From contig NZ_LIXJ01000001.1 of the NCBI RefSeq assembly GCF_001905795.1, forward strand, positions 558,001-622,000: 64,000 nt of DNA, read 5' to 3'. The position numbers and the translations under genes are program-made. This document shows positions 37,098-44,187 of this stretch, piece after piece; the first letter of the stretch is position 1; each line of letters starts with the position of its first letter. The stretch comes from Streptomyces sp. CB01580. Lineage in GTDB: Bacteria > Actinomycetota > Actinomycetes > Streptomycetales > Streptomycetaceae. Under the pieces are notes generated by a model that worked only from the letters and a program-made list of their open reading frames with translations, made no database searches and was not told the DNA's origin.

Positions 37098-37966
37098 AGG
37101 TCTCCCAGCAACTTCTCGATGAATCCCAGAGTCTCTCGCGGAGTGAGAGCCTGACTCCGGATGATCCCATAGCGTGCTGCGGCCAGCTGCGTCTCGTCCC
37201 GGTCAGTCAGCAGGTTGCTGCGTCCCTGAACCTCCATGTACACGAACTGTTCCCCACCCTTGCAGGTAATCACGGTGTACGGCCCGTCCACGCCCGCGTT
37301 GTCCACTCGATCAAGGGGCATCACTTGAATCTCTACGTTACGGTTCCGGCCAAGTAAAAGGAGTTGTTCAAGCTGCCCTCGTAGAACGTTCCTGCCTCCG
37401 AGCGGCCTTCGAAGAACTGACTCCTCCATCACAAAGCTCAGGAGAGGAGCAGGCCAGCGGCTGAAGATCTCTTGCCGCGCCAGGCGTGCAGCCACTCGCA
37501 GTTCAATGGTTTCCTCGTCCAGCAGCGGGCGACGCATGGCGAGCACCGCACGCATGTACTCCTCCGTCTGCAACAGGCCCTTGACCATGTGCGTGTCGTA
37601 CGCGCACAGCTCCACGGCCTTCCTCTCCAACTGTGCTGCGTCCCGGAAGAACAGCGGATACTGCGCCCGCTCAACCTCCTTCTTCAACGCGATCAACAAG
37701 CCCCCAGCGCCCAACACCGCGTCCGCCTTGTCGATGAGCTCGGGCTGGGGAATGCGCCGTCCCTGCTCGAACGACGCGATGGACTGTGCCGCGTACCCCA
37801 CCCGGTTCCCAAACTCCGTCCGGTCCAGCCCCGCCCGCAGACGCAACAGCTTCAGCTGCTGCCCGAACGCGATCAACACCCCGGACCGCGGCTCATCCTC
37901 CGGCCGCTTCCCGGGCTCGGAGCTGCCATCCGTCCCCGTACCCGCACCCGTCTCGCCCTGCGTCAT
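37094..37966 (-). CDS. XRE-type regulator with DUF5753
   Basis: The product is 290 residues from ATG 37966. The N-terminal HTH_31 domain has LKLLRLRAGLDRTEFGNRVG then AAQSIASFEQGRRIPQPELI. DUF5753 follows, with the markers LQTEEYMRAVLAMRRP, MEESVLRRPLGG and YMEVQGRSNLLTD. WhiJ-type proteins repress development or antibiotic genes and respond to their DUF397 partner. The gene has a TTA leucine codon at 37355-37357 (residue 204), so its translation should need the bldA tRNA. Its GC content is lower than the flanks. A divergent anti-sigma-like gene starts 111 bp upstream. Confidence 0.93.
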   Translation of the reverse strand: MTQGETGAGTGTDGSSEPGKRPEDEPRSGVLIAFGQQLKLLRLRAGLDRTEFGNRVGYAAQSIASFEQGRRIPQPELIDKADAVLGAGGLLIALKKEVERAQYPLFFRDAAQLERKAVELCAYDTHMVKGLLQTEEYMRAVLAMRRPLLDEETIELRVAARLARQEIFSRWPAPLLSFVMEESVLRRPLGGRNVLRGQLEQLLLLGRNRNVEIQVMPLDRVDNAGVDGPYTVITCKGGEQFVYMEVQGRSNLLTDRDETQLAAARYGIIRSQALTPRETLGFIEKLLGDL

Positions 37967-38077
37967 CGCCACCGCCTGTCCCACGTACGTACAAGCCGGA
38001 CGCACGCCACGTACAGCCAGCCCGCGACGGCGCGTCACCCCTGGTCACGCTACGCCACCAAGCGGCAACGTGGAGCC

Positions 38078-38545
38078 ATGACCAGCAATCCACCACTCCC
38101 CGTGCGCCCCCTTCGCACCAACCAACCCCCTTTCCCCTGCCACCACTTCACGATGCGGTTCAGCTCCACGCCGCGCGGCGCCCGTCTCGCCCGGCGCCTG
38201 GCCGGCGAGCGGCTCGACGCGTGGGGCGTCCCGTACGGCAGCGACACGCACGACACGGTGACGCTGGTCGTCGCCGAGCTGAGCGCCAACGCCGTACATC
38301 ACGGCCTCGTGCCCGGCCGCGACTTCCGGCTGCGCCTCTCCGCCGAGGGCACGGCAATTCGCGTGGAGGTCACCGACACCCGAGGCGAACGCCTCCCCAC
38401 CCTCGCCGAACCGGCATCGGACGACCAGGAAGACGGCCGCGGTCTGCTCCTCGTCGCCGCCCTCACGGACCGCTGGGGCTGGTACCCCTGTGCCGACGGA
38501 CCGGGCAAGACGGTCTGGGCGGTGCTGGAAGTAGGAATGCCGTAG
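38078..38545 (+). CDS. Anti-sigma-factor-like ATP-binding protein
   Basis: The product is 155 residues with the HATPase_c_2 (RsbW/SpoIIAB-like) fold: N-box VVAELSANAVHHG and G-box EDGRGLLLVAALTDRWG. Such kinases lack a receiver-linked histidine and bind or phosphorylate anti-sigma antagonists. It sits divergent from the XRE/DUF397 pair, the common abaA-like three-gene arrangement. ATG 38078 has GGAG unusually close upstream. Confidence 0.9.
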   Translation: MTSNPPLPVRPLRTNQPPFPCHHFTMRFSSTPRGARLARRLAGERLDAWGVPYGSDTHDTVTLVVAELSANAVHHGLVPGRDFRLRLSAEGTAIRVEVTDTRGERLPTLAEPASDDQEDGRGLLLVAALTDRWGWYPCADGPGKTVWAVLEVGMP

Positions 38546-38575
38546 GCCCAGCGCGCAGCCGACCGTTTCACTTGG

Positions 38576-39397
38576 CTAAACCCTCCCGAGCCCCGCCTGC
38601 GGCTGGCCCCCGTCGACCGGGATGTGGGCACCATTCACAGCTGCCGAGGCCGGCGAGAGGAGGAAGGCAATGACCCGGGCGACCTCATCGGCGTTCAGCA
38701 GACGTCCGTTGGGGTTGCGTTCCGCGTAGGCCTTGTACGTCGCCGGGTCACGCCGACGCAGGCGGTCCCAGCTCTTGCCCGGAAGGAGGATCGAGCCGGG
38801 GCTGACCGTGTTGACCCGGACCCCGTGGGGGGCGAGTTCCTGACACAGGGCACCGGCCAGGTAGATCTCGGACGCCTTGGCCGCCCCGTACTGGGCAGGG
38901 AAGCGGGGCTTCCAGCCGGAGATGGAGGCGACAATCACCACCGAGCTCCCGGGACGCAGGCTGTCCAGCGCCGCTCGTACGGTACGCACGGCGTGACCGC
39001 CGTTCAGCTCCCAGGTCGCCTGCCAGTCCTCGCGGGTCGAGTCGAGGAGTCCGCCGCCACGCTTGCCGCCTATGTTGGCGACCAGGCCGTCGAGGCCACC
39101 GAGTTCGCGTCCGGCCTGCCGCGTGAAGTCTTCCAGTTCGTCCGGGGCCAGGATGTCCACAGCTTCCGTGAAGACTTGGGCGTCGAAATCCCTCCGCAGT
39201 TCGCACGAGGCCCGGGCAAGGGTGTCGGCATCGCGGCCGCACATCGCGATGGCTGCCCCCTCGGCTGCAAGGCAGCGGGTGACCGCGTACCCCAGCCCCC
39301 TGCTGCCGCCAGTCACCAGGAACGACTTGCCTCTCAGTCCGTACGTGACAGCCGGTGCGGCCGTCACCCGCTCTTCGACCTCTTCACGCTCTTCCAT
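38576..39397 (-). CDS. Short-chain dehydrogenase/reductase
   Basis: The product is 273 residues. Cofactor motif FLVTGGSRGLGYAV, NAG-like VANIGGKRG, active serine in IVASISGWKP and the pair Y170-G-A-A-K174. The end GAHIPVDGGQPQAGLG is standard for classical SDRs. Arg in GGSRG and MCGRDAD suggests an NADP(H) preference, but this is inference. The substrate is unknown. The start ATG 39397 lacks a good ribosome site; a GTG three codons earlier is possible. The next gene upstream ends 35 bp away. Confidence 0.9.
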   Translation of the reverse strand: MEEREEVEERVTAAPAVTYGLRGKSFLVTGGSRGLGYAVTRCLAAEGAAIAMCGRDADTLARASCELRRDFDAQVFTEAVDILAPDELEDFTRQAGRELGGLDGLVANIGGKRGGGLLDSTREDWQATWELNGGHAVRTVRAALDSLRPGSSVVIVASISGWKPRFPAQYGAAKASEIYLAGALCQELAPHGVRVNTVSPGSILLPGKSWDRLRRRDPATYKAYAERNPNGRLLNADEVARVIAFLLSPASAAVNGAHIPVDGGQPQAGLGRV

Positions 39398-39432
39398 GGA
39401 CGACACTGTGCCAGCCTGTCGCCAACGGACGC

Positions 39433-40887
39433 TCACCGCACCAACTTGCGGATGACGATGCCTACGATGAGTGTGGTGAACAGCATTCCCGCGGCCGTGA
39501 ACGAAACCGCCAGTGCAGACCATCCGGCCGTCTTGAGCTCCGATGGCATGCCGGTACCGACATTCAGCCACAGCGCGACGGCGAGGACGAAGGACCTTCC
39601 CGCAACGGTCACATCCAACAGCCCCCGGCCCGGTTCGCGCACCGCGCCCGCCAGATGAAGCACGAAACCCGTCAGAAAGACCCCCACCGCCAGTACACGC
39701 ACCGGGTTCCGCGCACGCACTCCCCAGCCGAGGATGCCTCCGAGGATGCCCCGCCCGATGGCACGCCGCAGAGGCGGCAGAGCGGTCGCCTCGCGCTGCC
39801 GCGCCAGGTAGTAGAGCTCGTCGACCTCCCTGTTCCGGTTCCTTCTGACCAGCGCGGACCGTACGGACTCCAGCGCCACGGCAGTCACTTCGGTGAAAGA
39901 ACGCTCCAGAAATAAGGTGATCTGGCGGCCGTTACGGAAGACCTGACCGGCGAGCTCCATGTCGCCGACGCTGGAGGATTCGTCGAGGTTGTACCGGGAG
40001 CTGCCGGACGGAAGACCGAGTGTGCCCGTCACCGAGGAGCTGTACAGGCTGATCACCGAGGAATCCTCGGACTCCGATCTCAGAGACATCACATCAGTGT
40101 TGTGAAAGGCGAGACGGGCGGTCGGATCGTTCTGCTCGCTGCGCACGCTCTCGCACAGACCAAGGTTGCGTACCTCCACGGGCCCTCGGACCGTGCTGTT
40201 GCTGATCGTGCTGTCCCCGGAGGGAATTACCAGTCCGTTCACCCGCACCGTCTCGCTGCACCGCAGCCCGTTCGCTCGCAGCGGTTCGTCCAGTCGCACG
40301 CGCTGCAGGGTGAGTTCGGGTGTCTCGACCTCGTCGAGATCGAGTGTGGACAGCCAGAGGTCATCGAACGTGATGTCCTCACGGGCGCGCAGCCCCCGGA
40401 CCAGCAAGCGCGGCCGTCCCAGGCGGCCGCCTGTGGCCTGGCTGCGAACCACAAGCGAGGACACGCGCGTGTTACTGATCTGGACCGACCCACGCAGGGC
40501 GTTGATCTGTACGAGCTCCTCCACTCGAAGGCGCTCCAGCCGGGCGGCGGCGCATGAGTGCAGGGCGAGGAAGTCCAGCGAGGTGTCGACGATCGTGACC
40601 TCGCAGCCCATCGATGCGTTACGGATCGTCAGGCGGCCGATCCGGGAATTGACCACCAGGAGCGCGTCCGCTTCCACGTGGTCGACGACCAGTTCGTTGA
40701 TGTGGCAGGACCGCACGGTCAGCGCCCCGTCGATACTGACACGGTCGAGCGAGACCCGGTCCGCAGAGACAGTGTCAAGCAGGAGATCGGCGGTGACCTC
40801 GTCCTGGCGCAGATGCACACTGCGGTCGCTGACCGTGCGCTGGCGGCCAATTCTTGCCAGGTCCTCAAGTGTCCGGACCACTCCCAC
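39433..40887 (-). CDS. Beta-helix protein with C-terminal K+-channel-like pore
   Basis: The product is 484 residues. The first 300 or so show a repeating pattern of short beta strands (LTVRSCHINELVVDHVEADA, LLVVNSRIGRLTIRNASM) like a solenoid related to bactofilin or pentapeptide-repeat folds. After a basic helix (VDELYYLARQREA) come a transmembrane helix (VRVLAVGVFLTGFVLHLAG), a pore-helix-like FVLAVALWLNVGTGMP and a second helix (LFTTLIVGIVIRKLVR). The layout outer helix/pore loop/inner helix matches two-TM potassium channels, with NVGTGMP in place of TVGYGD. Start is GTG 40887 with GGGGGA upstream. A TTA codon at 39913-39915 would make it bldA-dependent. Ion conduction is inferred and unproven given the altered filter. 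Confidence 0.65.
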   Translation of the reverse strand: MGVVRTLEDLARIGRQRTVSDRSVHLRQDEVTADLLLDTVSADRVSLDRVSIDGALTVRSCHINELVVDHVEADALLVVNSRIGRLTIRNASMGCEVTIVDTSLDFLALHSCAAARLERLRVEELVQINALRGSVQISNTRVSSLVVRSQATGGRLGRPRLLVRGLRAREDITFDDLWLSTLDLDEVETPELTLQRVRLDEPLRANGLRCSETVRVNGLVIPSGDSTISNSTVRGPVEVRNLGLCESVRSEQNDPTARLAFHNTDVMSLRSESEDSSVISLYSSSVTGTLGLPSGSSRYNLDESSSVGDMELAGQVFRNGRQITLFLERSFTEVTAVALESVRSALVRRNRNREVDELYYLARQREATALPPLRRAIGRGILGGILGWGVRARNPVRVLAVGVFLTGFVLHLAGAVREPGRGLLDVTVAGRSFVLAVALWLNVGTGMPSELKTAGWSALAVSFTAAGMLFTTLIVGIVIRKLVR

Positions 40888-40944
40888 CGGCGTCCCCCTG
40901 CTGCTTGTTGCCGTTGATGTCGCCGTGCGTGTGCGCCAACGTAC

Positions 40945-41589
40945 TCAACCCCGGCGTGCACTCGCGCTCTGGTCGGAGCCGTGTCCGCCGGGATCGAGTC
41001 CAAGAGCCGCGAGCAGGTCTTCCCTGCTGACAACGTCCGGTGCCTCGACGAGCGCATGAGCGATCTGCTCGGCCGCCGTCGCCGGGTCTGTACGGTCCGT
41101 GCGCACCACCAGATCGAACAGATCACGTACATCGGAGCCGAGTACGTCCTGCGCTGTCTCGTCCCAGGCGGCGAGCCGCTTCGGCGTGTCGGTGTCTCCC
41201 CGCTCGCCGGACCGTTCCTTGCACACGTTCCTCGGCACCCAGAGGAGGACGCGCAGCCACGCGGTCGCCCGAGTCCGGTCCAGCAAGGTGCGCATGTCGG
41301 TGACGTTGCCGATGTGCGTGACCGGAACCAGGCCCTGCTCTTGCGGCTGGGTGAGGGAAAGGCGGTCGACGGCGTAGACGTTCCCGTAGCGGGGGGTCTC
41401 CACGACGATTCTGCCGCGGCGGCGCAGATCTTCGAGTTCGTCGGCGGTGACAAACCGGTATCCGTCCGACCGGCCGGTGCCGCGCTTGAGCTTGGCGACC
41501 AACTTGAACCGTGGGTCGGCGGAGCAGAGCGCTGCCGTCACCGTGTCCTTGCCGGCAGTGGGCGGCCCGTACAGGACGACTGCGCTCAC
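40945..41589 (-). CDS. P-loop (guanylate-kinase-like) nucleotide kinase
   Basis: The product is 214 residues with Walker A LYGPPTAGKDTVTAAL at the N-terminus. The layout (VAKLKRGTGRSDGYRFVTADE followed by RYGNVYAVD, and a conserved lid region around VPRNVCKERSGE) looks like the guanylate kinase group acting on an unknown nucleotide or small molecule. The start is GTG 41589, overlapping the upstream kinase stop as GTGA, so the two proteins are made together. Confidence 0.75.
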   Translation of the reverse strand: MSAVVLYGPPTAGKDTVTAALCSADPRFKLVAKLKRGTGRSDGYRFVTADELEDLRRRGRIVVETPRYGNVYAVDRLSLTQPQEQGLVPVTHIGNVTDMRTLLDRTRATAWLRVLLWVPRNVCKERSGERGDTDTPKRLAAWDETAQDVLGSDVRDLFDLVVRTDRTDPATAAEQIAHALVEAPDVVSREDLLAALGLDPGGHGSDQSASARRG

Positions 41590-42188
41590 GAGTCCCCCAC
41601 AAGCCGTTGCGCGATGGTTTCGACCTGCTCTGCCAAAGGACGTGAGGCGCCGATGCGGTTGTCGATCACGTGGTGGGATGTCACCGGCCTCAGGCCCACG
41701 TCGATGCCGCTCGTGTACGTCGGCCAGTGCATCAGCTTCCATGTATCGCGTGAGGCATTCCGGGAGATCAGCCGGTCACGCATCGACTCCAGGTCGCTGT
41801 CCACCCACAACGTTTCGAAGCGTGACCCCGTCCTGCCGCAACGGCGTGCCACACGCGATGTCCACTGTGCATCGGAGGCTTCGGCCAGGAAGGGCGCGAC
41901 AGCGACCACCGACGTACCGCACTCAAGGTTCTCCCAGACGGCCTTCATCAGGCATGCGTACTCCAGCGGCCTGGCGTGTTCCAGGTAGGTGGGGCTGTGG
42001 CGGTCGTCCGGGTCACCGCCCAGCGCCTGCAGCAGCCGCTCGGTCATCGGACGGCTGATGGTGTCCTTGTCCAGCATGGCCCACCCGGTCGCCGCCGCCA
42101 GCAGTTTGCCGGCCTCAGACTTGCCCGAACCGGCATACCCGGCGACGAGAGCAAGCGTAATGGTGCTCGTGCCTAGCGCAGTGGTCAC
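41586..42188 (-). CDS. P-loop kinase of the zeta-toxin/gluconate-kinase-like group
   Basis: The product is 200 residues from GTG 42188 (GGGGG upstream). Walker A is VAGYAGSGKSEAG. WAMLDKDTISRPMTERLL and VWENLECGTSVVAVAPFLAE follow; a DLESMRDRLISRNASRDTWK helix is the lid region. The family is widespread in Streptomyces as AAA ATPases of unknown substrate. A 14-bp palindrome lies 29 bp upstream of the start and could be its operator. It is translated with the next kinase. Confidence 0.75.
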   Translation of the reverse strand: MTTALGTSTITLALVAGYAGSGKSEAGKLLAAATGWAMLDKDTISRPMTERLLQALGGDPDDRHSPTYLEHARPLEYACLMKAVWENLECGTSVVAVAPFLAEASDAQWTSRVARRCGRTGSRFETLWVDSDLESMRDRLISRNASRDTWKLMHWPTYTSGIDVGLRPVTSHHVIDNRIGASRPLAEQVETIAQRLVGDS

Positions 42189-42550
42189 TCTGTTCGCCCC
42201 CGAGGCTACTTTGAACAACTGGGCCCAGTTTAGAGGCGGATGGAGGTTGAAATGCTCGGACCTTCCACATATCGATGCCGCGACGCGCACGATACCCTGA
42301 CGCTGATCGTCGCCGCGCTCAGCAGGCCGTCGCGAGCATCACAGACTGCCACCGGGTCCGCCCCGGGCAGTTGCGCCCCAGCTTCTTGCGGACGGAACGC
42401 AACCGTCGTGACCGGAAAGAGGCGCCCCGAGCGACTCCGTGCCCCCGCCGCTGGACTGAAGATCACCCCACCGGGGACACTTGCCCTCCACCGCACCGAG
42501 AGCCGGTCCAGCAGCGCTCACCGGCCAGCACACGCACACACGGGGGCAAT
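42189..42550. other. Divergent intergenic region, 362 bp
   Basis: It contains the palindrome at 42217-42230 and otherwise AT-richer sequence than the surroundings. A frame running through it into the kinase gene has no support as coding. It must contain promoters for the kinase pair (minus) and the Ser/Thr kinase (plus); none is clear. Confidence 0.45.
42217..42230. promoter_or_regulatory. 14-bp perfect palindrome upstream of the kinase pair
   Basis: AACTGGGCCCAGTT is a perfect palindrome at -29 to -42 from the GTG at 42188. Position and symmetry suit a dimeric repressor site overlapping the promoter. Confidence 0.45.
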
Positions 42551-44143
42551 GTGCCGCAGCAGCAGCCGATCGCGGGCCGGTACGAGCTTCTGGAGCCGCT
42601 CGACAACGGCGGCATGGGAGACGTGTGGCGCGGCTACGACGCCGTGCTCGACCGGCCCGTCGCCGTGAAGCTGATCCGGCAGCAGGCCGTCGGCGGCTCG
42701 CCGCAGCTGGCGGAGGAGTTCGCCAAGCGTTTCCGCCGTGAGGCCCGCATCACCGCACGGATCCAGCACCCCGGCGTGCCCCAGGTGTACGACGCGGTGC
42801 TCGACGACACGTACGAGCGGCTGTTCCTCGTCATGGAGCTGGTGGACGGGGTGTCGCTGTCCGCGTACATCCACCCGGAGCGGCTGCTTCCGGTCAGTTG
42901 GGCGGTGGCGGTGGCGGCGCAGGTCGCCACCGTGCTTTCGTACGCGCACGAGGTGCCGGTGATCCACCGCGACCTCAAGCCCGGCAACGTCCTGGTCGCC
43001 CGCGACGGAACGGTGAAGGTCCTCGACTTCGGGATCGCGGCGATCCTGCGGACCGATGTCACCAAGCTGACCGCGACCGGCACCCCGATCGGCACCTACC
43101 AGTACATGGCGCCCGAGCAGGTGCGCGGCGGGCGGACCACCCCGCAGACCGACCTGTACGCGCTCGGCTGTGTGCTGCACGAACTGCTCTGCGGACGCCT
43201 GTTGTTCACGGCGGACAGCGAGTACATGGTGATGCACCAGCACGTGAATGCCGCCCCCGTCCCGCTACGGGTACTGCGTCCCGAGGTGCCGCAGGAGCTG
43301 GAGGATCTCGTCCTGCATCTGCTGCTCAAGGCGCCCGAGGCACGGCCCGCCGATGTGCAGGGGGTGTATGAACGGCTGCGGCCGTTCCTGCCGCCGCCCG
43401 GCCGGACACCCGGGCCCGGCGAAGCCGGGCCGACGGGGGTGCCGGACCCGACCGGGGCCTTCCGCAACCCGTACGCGCCCCGCGCCCGCGCGGGTACGGG
43501 CAGGTCCGTGCCGGTGGTCGCCGATCCGGCTGGCGGACAGGCCGCACCCGTACCCGTACCCGCGCAGTTGCGTGCGGAGATCGACGAGGCGTACGCGCAC
43601 TCCGACGCGCTCCTGGACGAGGAGCGGTTCGCGCAAGCCGCCGAGGTGCTGGGAGAGATCATCGAACCGGCCGCCCGCGCGCTCGGCGCGGAGAGCCGGA
43701 AGGTCCTGGAGCTGCGGACCCGCCGGGCCGCGATCCAACTGCTCGGCGGCGACTACCGGGCCGCTCTGCCCGAGTTCGATGCGCTGGCGGACGCGTACGC
43801 GCGCACCGACGGCCCCACCGGCGAGCCGGCACGCGCCTGCCGCGCCCAGGCCGCGCGCTGCCGCGCCGAGCTCGGCCAGGTCACCGACGCGCTCACCGCG
43901 CTGCGTGCCCTTCTCGATGTCGTGCGGACCGTCGACGGCGATCTCAGCGAGGAAGCCGTCGAGCTGCGCCGCGACATCGGGATGCTGCTGCTCGCCCAGG
44001 GGCAGGCGGTCGAGGCCCATCGGATGCTTCGGCCCCTGCACGACGACCTGTGTCTGGTCTTCGGGCCCGGCGACGAGATGACCGAAGAGGTCGGCGAGGC
44101 GCTGGCTCTGATCGGCCTCGATCTCGACGGTCCGGCCACCTGA
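42551..44143 (+). CDS. Ser/Thr protein kinase with TPR-like C-terminus
   Basis: The product is 530 residues from GTG 42551 behind GGGGG. Hanks kinase domain (about 9-275): glycine loop DNGGMGDVWRG, catalytic lysine K40, H139-R-D141 with LKPGNVL, D159-F-G, and activation segment GTPIGTYQYMAPEQ. A Pro/Gly linker (about 285-340) is followed by a helical region of TPR-like repeats (about 350-530: AYAHSDALLDEERFAQAAEV, ARACRAQAARCRAELGQV). No transmembrane helix is seen, so it is cytosolic, unlike PASTA-type kinases. The helicase gene starts 44 bp downstream, so the kinase may control or be part of a system with it. Confidence 0.93.
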   Translation: MPQQQPIAGRYELLEPLDNGGMGDVWRGYDAVLDRPVAVKLIRQQAVGGSPQLAEEFAKRFRREARITARIQHPGVPQVYDAVLDDTYERLFLVMELVDGVSLSAYIHPERLLPVSWAVAVAAQVATVLSYAHEVPVIHRDLKPGNVLVARDGTVKVLDFGIAAILRTDVTKLTATGTPIGTYQYMAPEQVRGGRTTPQTDLYALGCVLHELLCGRLLFTADSEYMVMHQHVNAAPVPLRVLRPEVPQELEDLVLHLLLKAPEARPADVQGVYERLRPFLPPPGRTPGPGEAGPTGVPDPTGAFRNPYAPRARAGTGRSVPVVADPAGGQAAPVPVPAQLRAEIDEAYAHSDALLDEERFAQAAEVLGEIIEPAARALGAESRKVLELRTRRAAIQLLGGDYRAALPEFDALADAYARTDGPTGEPARACRAQAARCRAELGQVTDALTALRALLDVVRTVDGDLSEEAVELRRDIGMLLLAQGQAVEAHRMLRPLHDDLCLVFGPGDEMTEEVGEALALIGLDLDGPAT

Positions 44144-44187
44144 CCCCCGTCTCCCCCGCCCCGTCCGCTTCCCGGAGAGTCAGTCTC

